Positions 53,275-62,277 of a stretch of DNA of 64,000 bases are shown here, in pieces. The notes under the pieces were generated by a model. It was given only the letters and a program-made list of their open reading frames with translations, was not told where the DNA came from and made no database searches. Origin of the DNA: NCEH01 sp040049195. GTDB taxonomy: Bacteria > Pseudomonadota > Alphaproteobacteria > Rhizobiales > Xanthobacteraceae. The first letter of the stretch is position 1; each line of letters starts with the position of its first letter. The stretch lies in NCBI RefSeq assembly GCF_040049195.1, contig NZ_JBDZDL010000004.1; one strand, given 5' to 3'. A program made the position numbers and the translations under genes.

Positions 53275-54333
53275 GTGTCGAAAGCCTTGCGCTGGCTGAT
53301 GGATGTTACCCCCGGAATCGGGCTGTGCGCAGCCGTGACCGGGGTCGCCTATTTCATACAGATCGTCGAGGAACGCATCAGCGGGCATCCGTATGTGGAA
53401 GCCCTCGTGCTCGCCATCCTGATCGGAACCGTGGTGCGCTCCTTCTGGGCGCCCGGTCCGCGTTTCAAGCCCGGCATCGCCTTCTCCGGAAAGATCCTGC
53501 TGGAAATCGCCGTCATGTTCCTCGGGGCCTCCCTCAGCGCCGCCGCATTGGCGGCAGCCGGGCCGACGCTTCTGGTGGGTATCGCGGCCGTGGTCGCGGT
53601 GGCGCTGTTTGCCTCCTACGGGGTTGGAAGATTGCTCGGCCTGCCTCACAAAATGGCCCTGTTGATCGCTTGTGGAAACTCCATCTGCGGCAATTCCGCA
53701 ATCGCCGCCGTGGCGTCTGTGATCGAAGCGGAGGGGGACGACGTCGCTTCTTCCATCTCCTTCACGGCAATACTCGGGGTCATCGTCGTGCTGTCCCTGC
53801 CGCTGCTCATTCCTGTGCTGGGCTTGTCCGACACCCAATACGGCGTCCTGGCGGGCCTCACCGTCTATGCGGTGCCGCAGGTGCTCGCCGCGACCGCGCC
53901 TGTCGGGCCGCTCGCCATGCAGATCGGCACCGTGGTGAAGCTGGTGCGTGTGCTCCTGTTGGGGCCGGTGGTATTCTGCGCCGCGATTGCCCATGGGCAA
54001 TCCCTTGCCGCCACACGGGCCGTGCCGGTGGGCGCTTCGGTCGTCGCGCGGCCTCCGCGCCTACCGATGCATAAGCTGATCCCCTGGTTCATCATCGGCT
54101 TTGTCGCGTTTGCGGTTCTGCGGTCGCTCGGCCTGCTGCCGCAGGCGCTGCTGCCGCCGCTCGCCCTTGTGACCACGGTCTTCACCGTGCTGTCCATGGC
54201 GGCACTCGGCCTTGGCGTGGATCTGCGGGTGCTCAGCCGGGTGGGCGGGCGTGCGACGCTCGTGGTCACGCTCTCGCTTTTGCTTTTGCTGGGGGCCAGC
54301 ATCGCCCTTATCCGGGGCCTCGGCGTCATCTGA
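53275..54333 (+). CDS. YeiH/UPF0324-family putative sulfate/sulfite exporter (SuyZ-like)
   Basis: 352 aa from GTG 53275. About ten hydrophobic segments. Family motifs GTVVRSFWAPGPRFKPGIAFSG, LLIACGNSICGNSAIAAVA and a late SMAALGLGVDL are present. This family (PSE) includes the exporter genes found with suyAB and cuyA in organosulfonate degraders. It is divergent from a LysR gene. With the TauE-like protein at 43381 it makes two candidate sulfur-oxyanion exporters in the locus. Confidence 0.85.
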   Translation: MSKALRWLMDVTPGIGLCAAVTGVAYFIQIVEERISGHPYVEALVLAILIGTVVRSFWAPGPRFKPGIAFSGKILLEIAVMFLGASLSAAALAAAGPTLLVGIAAVVAVALFASYGVGRLLGLPHKMALLIACGNSICGNSAIAAVASVIEAEGDDVASSISFTAILGVIVVLSLPLLIPVLGLSDTQYGVLAGLTVYAVPQVLAATAPVGPLAMQIGTVVKLVRVLLLGPVVFCAAIAHGQSLAATRAVPVGASVVARPPRLPMHKLIPWFIIGFVAFAVLRSLGLLPQALLPPLALVTTVFTVLSMAALGLGVDLRVLSRVGGRATLVVTLSLLLLLGASIALIRGLGVI

Positions 54334-54359
54334 CTTCGGTCTTGGAATTCAGCCGCTTA

Positions 54360-55379
54360 TCATGAAATGGCGGCTGGAGCGGCGGTGGAGCTGCGCACCA
54401 CCAGTTCGATCGGTAACTCGGTCCATTGGTCCTGTCGCACGCCTTTCAGCTCGGCGAGCAGATGCGCTGCGACCGTGCGGCCGAGCTGCGCCGTGGGAAG
54501 GTGCATCGTCGTCAGAGGCGGGGTGACGTGGGCGGCGATTTCGAGATTGTCGATGCCGACGATCGAGATCGCTTGCGGCACCGGGATTCCCCGTGCCTGC
54601 GCTTCGAACAGCGCGCCGACCGCCAGCAGGTCGTTGCCGCCTATGATCGCCGTCGGCGGCTCCGCATGCCCCAGGAGTTCGGCCATTCCGGCCCGCCCGC
54701 CAGTGAGGGTAAAGGGTTGTTGAACCACGCATTTCTCCGGCAGATCGAGGCCGACGGCAGCGAGCGCGGCGCGCACTCCAGCCACCCGCAGGCGAGCGCG
54801 GTCGTTGGAACTGGTGTAACCGGAGATCACGCCGAAGCGACGATGGCCGAGGGCGAGCAGATGTTCTGCCACCTGCCGCCCCGCAGCCTCGTTATCAAAG
54901 CCGATGGAGGCGAAGCGGGGATCGAAGGACCAACTGAGGATCACCGGCACCGTGGCCGCACCCAGCACGTCCCACGTCTCCTCCAAATGATCGGCCCCCA
55001 CCACCATCAGCGCATCGACGCCGCGCGCGAGCAGGGCGCGGACCGAAACCGCCTCCTGTTCGGGAGAATATTCGTGTGCGGCCACAAGGAGTTGGTAGCC
55101 GTTGGCGGCGAGTTCGGTCTGCATGGCCTGGATCGCGCGGGCGAAGATGGCGTGGTCGAGCGTGGGCACCATCGCGCCGATGGTGAGCGTGCGGCCGGAG
55201 GCGAGGGCGCGGGCGGCGCCGCCGGGCACATAGTTGAGGCGACGCACCGCATCGCTCACCTTTTCCCGCGTTTCCTGCTGGACCAGGTCCGGCCGCGAGA
55301 GCGCGCGCGACGCGGTGGCGGAGGACACGCCGGCCAGCCGGGCCACGTCGTCGAGGGTCGCCTTGCCCTTGGGTTTCAT
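54360..55379 (-). CDS. LacI-family transcriptional regulator
   Basis: 339 aa from ATG 55379. The HTH is TLDDVARLAGVSSATASRALS (about 8-28), followed by hinge helix PGGAARALASG and the effector domain (IGAMVPTLDHAIFARAIQAM). It is divergent from the transporter/HpsN operon at 55608-62249. A textbook LacI operator lies in that operon's promoter (55529-55542), making it the presumed repressor. Confidence 0.9.
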   Translation of the reverse strand: MKPKGKATLDDVARLAGVSSATASRALSRPDLVQQETREKVSDAVRRLNYVPGGAARALASGRTLTIGAMVPTLDHAIFARAIQAMQTELAANGYQLLVAAHEYSPEQEAVSVRALLARGVDALMVVGADHLEETWDVLGAATVPVILSWSFDPRFASIGFDNEAAGRQVAEHLLALGHRRFGVISGYTSSNDRARLRVAGVRAALAAVGLDLPEKCVVQQPFTLTGGRAGMAELLGHAEPPTAIIGGNDLLAVGALFEAQARGIPVPQAISIVGIDNLEIAAHVTPPLTTMHLPTAQLGRTVAAHLLAELKGVRQDQWTELPIELVVRSSTAAPAAIS

Positions 55380-55496
55380 GCTCTTCTCGCCACTTTCTAC
55401 GCTACTTTTCCGGCGATTTATTTCGCATTTCGGCACATTTCCGCCGATGAACTTCAACAGCAACTAGAAACTTACTGAAAAATAGGGCGTCGCCCG

Positions 55497-55542
55497 TTGA
55501 CAGGCAATCGAGGTCTGATAGCCTCAAATGAAAGCGCTTACA
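55497..55542 (+). promoter_or_regulatory. Promoter and LacI operator of the transporter/HpsN operon
   Basis: TTGACA (55497-55502), 16-base spacer, then TAGCCT (55519-55524) as a weak -10. Immediately downstream, TGAAAGCGCTTACA (55529-55542) has LacI-family symmetry TGnAAGC|GCTTnCA. Binding at or just after +1 would block initiation, so induction by the LacI ligand is predicted. Confidence 0.7.
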
Positions 55543-55607
55543 TTGAGTTGTCAATGCCGCGCTCGGACGCCTCCGCAGATGAGGCGCTGAATGCATGGGA
55601 GGAAGGA

Positions 55608-56393
55608 ATGCCGCTCGACCGTAGGTCTGCGGTTGGTCTTGCGACCGTCGCCGCGTTCGTGGCGGCGTGGTATCTTGCAACCAGCGCAACGGGATTGATC
55701 TCGCCCGGCCGGTTTCCGGCTCCGGGCGATACCTGGGCTGCGGCGACGCAGTCGCTCGGGCGGGGGTATGCGGACGCGACCTTGCCGGTGCATGTCCTCC
55801 AATCGCTCAAGCTGGTGGTGCTCGGCTTCCTGGCTTCGATCCTGGTCGGCGTGCCGCTTGGCCTGCTGATGGGCTGGAACCCGGTCGCCGAGGCGCTGCT
55901 GAACCCGGTTTTTCTGCTGCTGCGCCCGATCCCGCCGCTGGCCTGGATTCCGCTCGCCATCCTCTGGCTCGGGCTGGGCGATGCCGCCAAGATCATGGTG
56001 ATCTTCTTCGCCGCCTTCGTGCCCTCTGTCATCAATACCCATGCCGGGGTGCGCAACATCGACCGGCCGTTGATCGAGGCGGCGCGCATGCTCGGCACGC
56101 CGCGATGGCGGTTCGTGCGCGAGGTGCTGGTGCCGGGCGCCGCGCCGATGATCTTCACCGGTTTGCGCCTTTCGCTCCAGGCGAGCTGGACCACCCTTGT
56201 GGCCGCCGAGCTTGTGGGCGCGCTGGCGGGGCTTGGGCATGTGCTGAATGTGGCCCAGCAAGACCTGTTCCCCGGCATGATCCTGGTGGGGATGATCTCG
56301 GTTGCCATCTTCGGCGCGCTCACCACCGGCGTGCTCGCTTATGCCGAGCGCCATGTGGTGACCTGGGTGCGGGTGAAGGGAGCGAGCGTATGA
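55608..56393 (+). CDS. NitT/TauT-family ABC transporter permease
   Basis: 261 aa. ATG 55608 is chosen over earlier ATGs because GGGAGGAAGG is ideally placed and the protein then begins just before its first membrane helix. It has about six helices and the coupling loop IEAARMLGTPRWRFVREVLV. It overlaps the second permease by ATGA and probably heterodimerises with it. Confidence 0.87.
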   Translation: MPLDRRSAVGLATVAAFVAAWYLATSATGLISPGRFPAPGDTWAAATQSLGRGYADATLPVHVLQSLKLVVLGFLASILVGVPLGLLMGWNPVAEALLNPVFLLLRPIPPLAWIPLAILWLGLGDAAKIMVIFFAAFVPSVINTHAGVRNIDRPLIEAARMLGTPRWRFVREVLVPGAAPMIFTGLRLSLQASWTTLVAAELVGALAGLGHVLNVAQQDLFPGMILVGMISVAIFGALTTGVLAYAERHVVTWVRVKGASV

Positions 56394-57172
56394 CCGCGAC
56401 CCTCTCGCCGCTTCATCGCCTGGCGCTCGGCATCGTCGGCTTCCTGGCTTTCCTCACCTTCTGGGCCGGGCTGTCGGCGAGCGGGCTCGTGAATCCCGCC
56501 TTCCTGCCGGGTCCGGTCTCCGTGGTGACGCGGCTGCTCGCGCTGCTGACGACGCCGTTCGCTGGCGGAACGCTTCAACTGCATCTGGCTTCCAGCCTCC
56601 AGCGGTTCGCCAGCGGCTATCTGCTGGCGGTGGCGATCGGCATCCCGCTCGGCCTGCTGATGGGCCGCTTCCGCCTGCTGGACGATATCGTGACCCCGCT
56701 GTTCGATGCGCTGCGCTTCATCGCGCCGATCGCCTGGGTGCCGTTCGCGGCGCTGTGGTTCGGCACCGGCTTCGGCGGCCCGGTGCTGATCATCTTCTCC
56801 GGCGCGTTTCCGCCCTGTCTTATCAATGCCTATCGCGGCGCGCGCTATGTGGATGCCCGCTATCTGGAAGCCGCCGAGATGCTCGGCACGCCCAATCGGC
56901 GGATCATCACGGAAGTCCTGCTGCCCGCCTCCATCCCCTCCATCGTTTCCGGCCTGCGCATCAGCGCGGGGCTTGGCTGGCAATCGCTGGTGGGCGCGGA
57001 GCTGATCGTGGCCTCCACGGGGGTCGGCTATCTGATGGTCCAGGCGCAGAGCGCGGTTTCAACACCCACCGTGATGGTCGGCATGCTGGCCATCGGTTTC
57101 GTCGGCGTCCTGATCGACGTCGCCCTGCGTTGGGTCGAAGCGCGCATCGGCCGCCGGCTCGGAAAAGTGTGA
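56390..57172 (+). CDS. NitT/TauT-family ABC transporter permease (second)
   Basis: 260 aa, six membrane helices, coupling loop YLEAAEMLGTPNRRIITEVLLP. Homologous to the preceding permease. Two permease genes in tandem differ from the single permease in the other two NitT/TauT systems of this window, implying a heterodimeric channel. Confidence 0.87.
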   Translation: MTATLSPLHRLALGIVGFLAFLTFWAGLSASGLVNPAFLPGPVSVVTRLLALLTTPFAGGTLQLHLASSLQRFASGYLLAVAIGIPLGLLMGRFRLLDDIVTPLFDALRFIAPIAWVPFAALWFGTGFGGPVLIIFSGAFPPCLINAYRGARYVDARYLEAAEMLGTPNRRIITEVLLPASIPSIVSGLRISAGLGWQSLVGAELIVASTGVGYLMVQAQSAVSTPTVMVGMLAIGFVGVLIDVALRWVEARIGRRLGKV

Positions 57173-57178
57173 GGACCC

Positions 57179-57967
57179 ATGAGCAGCATCCGCTTCGACA
57201 CTGTCGGCAAGACGTTTGGAAATGCGGTTTCCGTCCTCGAAGGCATCAATCTCGATGTGGCCGACAAGGAATTCCTTGCCATCGTGGGCCCGTCGGGCTG
57301 CGGCAAGACCACTTGCCTGCGGCTCGCGGCGGGGTTCGAGTTTCCCACCTCCGGCCGGGTGCTGGTGGGCAACAGCGTGGTCACCCGGCCGGGGCCGGAC
57401 CGGGCCGTGGTGTTCCAGCAGTTCGCCTTGTTCCCCTGGAAGACGGTGGCCGAGAACATCGAGCTTGGCCTGCGCAACAAGGGCATGGCGCGGGAGGAGC
57501 GGCGCACCCGCGTCGCCGATGCCGTGGGCATGATCGGCCTCGGCGGCTATGAGGAGGCCTATCCCCATCAATTGTCGGGCGGCATGCAGCAGCGCGTCGC
57601 CATCGCCCGCGCCTATGTGCTCGATCCCCAGGTGCTGCTGATGGACGAGCCGTTCGGCGCGCTCGACGCGCAGACCCGCGTGGTGATGCAGGAAGAACTG
57701 GTGCGCCTTGCCCGCCGCAACCCGCGCACCGTGCTCTTCATCACCCACGGGGTGGAAGAGGCGGTCTATCTCGCCGATCGCGTGGCGATCATGAGCAAGC
57801 GGCCGGGTCGCATCAAGGAAATCGTCGACGTGAAATCGGTGCGCCTTGCCGACAATTGGGAGCGCCACAGCCGCATCGAGGATGTGATGGACCTGGACTC
57901 CTTCGTCCATCTGCGCACGCACATCTGGAAATCACTACGCGAGGAAAAGGCAGGCACCGGCCATTAA
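57179..57967 (+). CDS. NitT/TauT-family ABC transporter ATP-binding protein
   Basis: 262 aa. Walker A GPSGCGKTT, Q-loop VVFQQFALFPWKT, signature LSGGM, Walker B LLMDEPFGALD and a switch His in THGVEEA. It sits 6 bases after the second permease and energises the importer of this operon. Confidence 0.9.
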   Translation: MSSIRFDTVGKTFGNAVSVLEGINLDVADKEFLAIVGPSGCGKTTCLRLAAGFEFPTSGRVLVGNSVVTRPGPDRAVVFQQFALFPWKTVAENIELGLRNKGMAREERRTRVADAVGMIGLGGYEEAYPHQLSGGMQQRVAIARAYVLDPQVLLMDEPFGALDAQTRVVMQEELVRLARRNPRTVLFITHGVEEAVYLADRVAIMSKRPGRIKEIVDVKSVRLADNWERHSRIEDVMDLDSFVHLRTHIWKSLREEKAGTGH

Positions 57968-58019
57968 GGACGGGCCGCCATCGAGAGCCGCAAAGCGGCC
58001 GATCTGGGAGGAACATCAC

Positions 58020-59075
58020 ATGAAAACAAGCCTGAAAGCAGCGGTCCTGGCTCTTGGCCTCGCCACCGCCATCGCCCCGGCGGCACGTGCCGAGGAGCAG
58101 AAGATCAACATTTCCTATCAGCCCTCGCTCTATTGGGCGCTGCCGTTCTACATCGCCTCCGAAAAGGGCTGGTGGAAGGATGTGGGGCTCGCGCCCACGT
58201 TCGCAACCTTCCCGGCCGGCGCGCCGCAGGTGGCCGCTGCCCAGGCGAGTTCCTGGGATGTGGGCGGCACCGGTTCCGTCCCCGCCGTGCTCGGCGCGGC
58301 GCGCTTCGGGCTGATGACCATCGGCATCACCAATGACGAATCCAAGACCAATGCCATCATGGCGCGGGGCGACAAGGTGGAGGCCCTGCGCAAGGACCCC
58401 AAGAAGCTGGCCGGCCAGAAGCTGCTGCTGACCACCAATTCCACCGCCGATTACGCCGCGCGCAATTGCCTGAAAAAGTGGGGCCTCTCTTCCTCCGACA
58501 TGCAGTTCGTCAACCTTGGGCAGGCGCAGATCATCTCGGCCATGATCTCCAACAATGGCGACGTGGTCGGCGTGTGGGCGCCCAATACCTATACGCTGGA
58601 AGAAAAGGCCGGCGCGAAGGTGCTGTGCTCCGGCGCCGACGCCGATGCCGTGGTGCCCGGCGCGCTGGTGGTGCGGGCGGATTATGCCAAGCAGAATCCC
58701 GAGGCGGTGGCGAAGGTGCTCGCGGTCTATGTGCGCGCCTGGAGCTGGGCCAAGGCCCACCCCAAGGAGGCGAAGGCGCTTGCGAAGCAATTCTATGCCC
58801 AGGGCGGGGTCGAGGCCTCCGATGCTGCCATCGATCAGGAATTCGCCCTGCGCCCCACCTTCACCCTCGCCGAACAGCTGCGCCTCATGGATCGCAGCAA
58901 GGGCGCCTCGGAGCTGGACGCCTGGCTGTCGCGCATCGGCACCTTCATGAGCGATGTCGGCACCATCCCGACCTCGCCCGACCCCAAAACCTATGTGAGC
59001 GACAGCTTCATGAAGCAGGTGGGCGCCGACCCCAAGCTGAAGGCCTTCGCCACCGAGTTCGACAAGTCCAACTGA
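58020..59075 (+). CDS. NitT/TauT-family ABC substrate-binding protein
   Basis: 351 aa. The ATG at 58020 follows GGGAGGAAC. Signal peptide MKTSLKAAVLALGLATAI..., cleavage near ARA-EE. The mature NMT1-like protein has SYQPSLYWALPFYIASEKGWW and a glycine-rich QASSWDVGGTGSVPA ligand region. It is periplasmic and pairs with the two permeases upstream. The HpsN-like gene directly downstream suggests a hydroxylated sulfonate or polyol ligand (inference). Confidence 0.88.
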   Translation: MKTSLKAAVLALGLATAIAPAARAEEQKINISYQPSLYWALPFYIASEKGWWKDVGLAPTFATFPAGAPQVAAAQASSWDVGGTGSVPAVLGAARFGLMTIGITNDESKTNAIMARGDKVEALRKDPKKLAGQKLLLTTNSTADYAARNCLKKWGLSSSDMQFVNLGQAQIISAMISNNGDVVGVWAPNTYTLEEKAGAKVLCSGADADAVVPGALVVRADYAKQNPEAVAKVLAVYVRAWSWAKAHPKEAKALAKQFYAQGGVEASDAAIDQEFALRPTFTLAEQLRLMDRSKGASELDAWLSRIGTFMSDVGTIPTSPDPKTYVSDSFMKQVGADPKLKAFATEFDKSN

Positions 59076-59148
59076 CGCCGTTCGCGGCGGCGCCGGAGCG
59101 TGATGATCCAACACCGGCGCCGCTGGCCGGACCCCATGGAGACTGAAG

Positions 59149-60462
59149 ATGGCGATCGAGTATCTGAAGCGGGCCACCAAGACCCCGGAGAGCGAAACCG
59201 GCACCGCGCGCCAGGTGGTCACGGACATGCTCGGCGAGATCGAGCGGCGCGGCGAAGAGGCGGTGCGCGACTATGCGCTGAAGCTGGACAAATGGGACGG
59301 CGATATCCTCGTGACCCGCGCGGAGATGGAGCGCCGCGCCGCCGAGGTGCCGGAGATCGTGCGTCGCGACATCGATTTCGCCGCCGCCCAGGTGCGCCGG
59401 TTCGCCGAGGCCCAGCGCGACAGCGTGCAGGACTTTTCCGTTCAACTGCTGCCCGGCCTGGTCGCGGGGCAGAAGCTGGTGCCCTGCACGGTGGCCGGCT
59501 GCTATGTGCCCACCGGCCGCTATGCCCATATCGCCTCGGCCTATATGTCGGTGGCGACCGCGAAGGCGGCCGGCGTGCAGACCGTGGTCGCCTGCTCGAC
59601 GCCGTTCCGGGGGCAGGGCATCCACCCGTACGTGCTCTATGCCATGAAGGTGGCCGGCGCCGACATCGTCATGACGCTCGGCGGCGTGCAGGCGATCGCC
59701 GCCATGGCCTTCGGCCTGTTCACCGGCAAGCCGGCGGACATCATCGTCGGGCCCGGCAACAAGTTCGTCGCCGAAGCCAAGCGCATGCTGTTCGGCAAGG
59801 TCGGCATCGACGTGTTCGCCGGCCCCTCCGAAGTGGCGGTGATCGCCGACGAGACGGCGGATGCGCACATCGTCGCGGTGGATCTGGTGGGGCAGGCCGA
59901 GCATGGGCACGAAAGCCCGGCCTGGCTGTTCACCTCCTCCCGCGTGCTGGCCGAGGACGTGATGCGCCGCATTCCCGGCCTGATCGCCGAATTGCCGCCG
60001 GTCGCCCGCGATGCCGCGACCGCCGCCTGGAACGACTATGGCGAGGTGGTCGTGTGCGACACGCGGGGGGAATTGGTCGAGGTGTCGGACCGCTACGCCA
60101 GCGAGCATCTGGAGGTGCACGCGTCCGATCTCGACTGGTGGCTCGCCAATCTCTCAAATTACGGCTCGCTGTTCCTGGGCGAGGAAACCACGGTGGCGTT
60201 CGGCGACAAGACGTCCGGGCCGAACCACATCCTGCCCACCAAGTTCGCCGCCCGCTACTCCGCCGGCCTCTCGGTGCATAAATTCCTCAAGCCGCTCACC
60301 TGGCAGCGCATGGACGCCAACGCCTGCAAGACCATCGCCCAGGCGACGGCCCGCATCTCGCGGCTGGAAGGCATGGAAGCCCATGCGCGCACCGCCGATG
60401 CGCGGCTCGCAAAATATTTCCCCGGCCATAATTTCGATATGGGTGTTCCGGTCGATGCCTGA
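59149..60462 (+). CDS. HpsN/HisD-family dehydrogenase (sulfopropanediol 3-dehydrogenase-like)
   Basis: 437 aa HisD-family enzyme. It keeps QAEHGH (Gln/His), SEH (catalytic Glu-His), GDK...PNHILPT and MEAHA. It begins MAIEYLKRATKTPESE, a stand-alone catabolic type. HpsN oxidises (R)-DHPS via sulfolactaldehyde to (R)-sulfolactate with 2 NAD+. Here the gene follows a TauT-like transporter and precedes an SDR and a zinc ADH, a set resembling hps clusters (HpsN with HpsO/HpsP). It could feed sulfolactate to SuyAB at 35668-37277. Other diol substrates are possible. Confidence 0.82.
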   Translation: MAIEYLKRATKTPESETGTARQVVTDMLGEIERRGEEAVRDYALKLDKWDGDILVTRAEMERRAAEVPEIVRRDIDFAAAQVRRFAEAQRDSVQDFSVQLLPGLVAGQKLVPCTVAGCYVPTGRYAHIASAYMSVATAKAAGVQTVVACSTPFRGQGIHPYVLYAMKVAGADIVMTLGGVQAIAAMAFGLFTGKPADIIVGPGNKFVAEAKRMLFGKVGIDVFAGPSEVAVIADETADAHIVAVDLVGQAEHGHESPAWLFTSSRVLAEDVMRRIPGLIAELPPVARDAATAAWNDYGEVVVCDTRGELVEVSDRYASEHLEVHASDLDWWLANLSNYGSLFLGEETTVAFGDKTSGPNHILPTKFAARYSAGLSVHKFLKPLTWQRMDANACKTIAQATARISRLEGMEAHARTADARLAKYFPGHNFDMGVPVDA

Positions 60463-61243
60463 GACCTCTTCGCGCTTCCGCCTTCAGGCCCTGTTCGACC
60501 TGACCGGGCATACGGCACTCATCACCGGCGGAAACTCCGGCATCGGGCACACCTTGGCCCGCGCGCTCGGCCTTGCCGGGGCCTCCGTCGTGCTGGTTGC
60601 GCGCCGGCCCGCCGATCTGGAGGCCGCCGACCGGGGCCTGCAGGCGGAGGGCATCGCCAGCCAATGGATTTCCGGCGACCTCGCTCTGGCCGAGGGGCCG
60701 GACGCCATCGCCGCCGAGCTGGCGCGGCGCGGCTGCGTGCCCGACATCTTGGTGAATGCCGCCGGGATCAACCTGCGCCAGCCGTTCATGGATGTGACCA
60801 TGGACGCGTTCGACACGCACATGGCGGTGCATGTGCGCGCGCCGTTCCGCCTGGTGCAAGTGCTGGCGCCGGCGATGGCGGCGCGCAACTGGGGGCGGAT
60901 CGTCAACATCGCCTCGCTCCAGTCCTTCCGCGCCTTTCCCAATTCCGCTCCTTACGGCGCGGCAAAAGGCGCGGTCGCGCAGCTGACCCGTGCCATGGCG
61001 GAGGAATGGTCGGCGAAGGGCATCACCTGCAATGCCATCGCGCCGGGCTATTTCCCGACGCCCCTGACCCGCGCCGTGTTCGAGGATGCCGAGCGCACGG
61101 CGCGCAACGCCGCCCAGACCGCGATCGGCCGCAACGGGGCGCTGGAAGATCTGCACGGCGCCGTAGTCTTCCTCGCCTCGGACGCATCCGCCTATGTCAC
61201 CGGGCAGGTGCTGGCGGTGGACGGCGGCTTCACCGCCAAATGA
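60455..61243 (+). CDS. SDR-family NAD(P)-dependent oxidoreductase
   Basis: 262 aa. The start at ATG 60455 overlaps the HpsN-like gene by 8 bases. It has the intact SDR set: TGGNSGIG, NAAG, catalytic Ser in NIASLQS and YGAAK, ending VLAVDGGF. Probably a secondary-alcohol dehydrogenase acting on the same substrate as HpsN, for example to epimerise a diol through a ketone (HpsO/HpsP-like, inference). Confidence 0.88.
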   Translation: MPETSSRFRLQALFDLTGHTALITGGNSGIGHTLARALGLAGASVVLVARRPADLEAADRGLQAEGIASQWISGDLALAEGPDAIAAELARRGCVPDILVNAAGINLRQPFMDVTMDAFDTHMAVHVRAPFRLVQVLAPAMAARNWGRIVNIASLQSFRAFPNSAPYGAAKGAVAQLTRAMAEEWSAKGITCNAIAPGYFPTPLTRAVFEDAERTARNAAQTAIGRNGALEDLHGAVVFLASDASAYVTGQVLAVDGGFTAK

Positions 61244-61253
61244 GGGTTTTCCC

Positions 61254-62249
61254 ATGAGAGCGCTGGTCTATACCGGCCCCCATTCCCTTGTGCTGGGCGA
61301 AGTCCCCGAGCCGGTGCCGGGCAATGACGAGGTTCTGGTGCGCGTCGAGGCCGTGGGCATCTGTGGGTCCGACATGCATGCCTATCATGGGCATGATGCG
61401 CGCCGTCCCGCCCCTCTGGTGCTGGGCCATGAGGCGGCCGGGCGCATTGCCAGCGGGCCGCGCGCGGGAGAGCGCGTCACCGTGAACCCGCTGGTCGTAT
61501 GCGGCACCTGCCGGGCCTGCGAGGCGGGGCGGGCGCATCTGTGCCCGTCGCGCCAGATCCTCTCCATGCCGCCGCGCCCCGGCGCGTTCGCCGAACTGGT
61601 GCGGGTGCCCGAGCGCAATCTGGTGGCGATCCCGGAGGATTTTCCCATTGCCAAGGCGGCGCTCGCCGAGCCGGTGGCGGTGTCCTATCACGCGGTGAAC
61701 CAGGGGGCGCGGCTGCTGGACATGCCGCTCTCGGCCGCGCGCTGCCTGGTCATCGGCGGCGGTGCCATCGGCCTTGCGGCGGCGCTGGTTCTCGCCATGC
61801 AGGGCGCCGCCGAAATCTTTGTCGCCGAGCCCCACGCCGGACGCCGGGCGACGGTGGCGCGGGCCGGAGATTTCCGGTGCTACGCGCCAGGGGAAGCCGG
61901 GGCGCCGGAGGACAGCAGCATCGATCTCGTCATCGACGCGGTGGGCGCGGTGGCGACGCGGGCGAGCGCCAGCGCGCTGGTGCGGCCGGGCGGGGTGATC
62001 GTCCACGCCGGGCTGCTGCCGGGGATGGACGGCTTCGACGTGCGCCGCATCACGCTTCAGGAAATCATTGTCAGCGGCACCTATTGCTACACGCCTGCCG
62101 ATTTCCGCGCGACGGTGAATGCCCTTGCCTCGGGGCGCCTCGGCGCGCTCGACTGGTTCGAGGAGCGCGACCTGTCGCAGGGCATTGCCGCGTTCCAGGA
62201 TATCGACACGGGACGCGCCGCCGCGGCCAAGATCGTGCTCCGCCTCTAG
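61254..62249 (+). CDS. Zinc-dependent alcohol dehydrogenase (medium-chain; threonine/idonate dehydrogenase-like)
   Basis: 331 aa MDR enzyme. Catalytic zinc ligands are Cys in CGSDMHAYHG and His in GHEAAG. The structural zinc site CGTCRACEAGRAHLC has four Cys. The NAD Rossmann motif is VIGGGAIGLAA. It is the last gene of the LacI-controlled operon and likely oxidises a polyol or hydroxyacid intermediate. Paired with the SDR it could interconvert stereoisomers of the imported diol (inference). Confidence 0.88.
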   Translation: MRALVYTGPHSLVLGEVPEPVPGNDEVLVRVEAVGICGSDMHAYHGHDARRPAPLVLGHEAAGRIASGPRAGERVTVNPLVVCGTCRACEAGRAHLCPSRQILSMPPRPGAFAELVRVPERNLVAIPEDFPIAKAALAEPVAVSYHAVNQGARLLDMPLSAARCLVIGGGAIGLAAALVLAMQGAAEIFVAEPHAGRRATVARAGDFRCYAPGEAGAPEDSSIDLVIDAVGAVATRASASALVRPGGVIVHAGLLPGMDGFDVRRITLQEIIVSGTYCYTPADFRATVNALASGRLGALDWFEERDLSQGIAAFQDIDTGRAAAAKIVLRL

Positions 62250-62277
62250 GGCGAGCCGGGGCGTTGACGGGCCGGCC

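Noticed and set aside
35545..62249. An integrative element inserted at tRNA-fMet
   Set aside because: No integrase, relaxase, transposase or duplicated tRNA 3' end is visible, so only the bare possibility of an island is reported.
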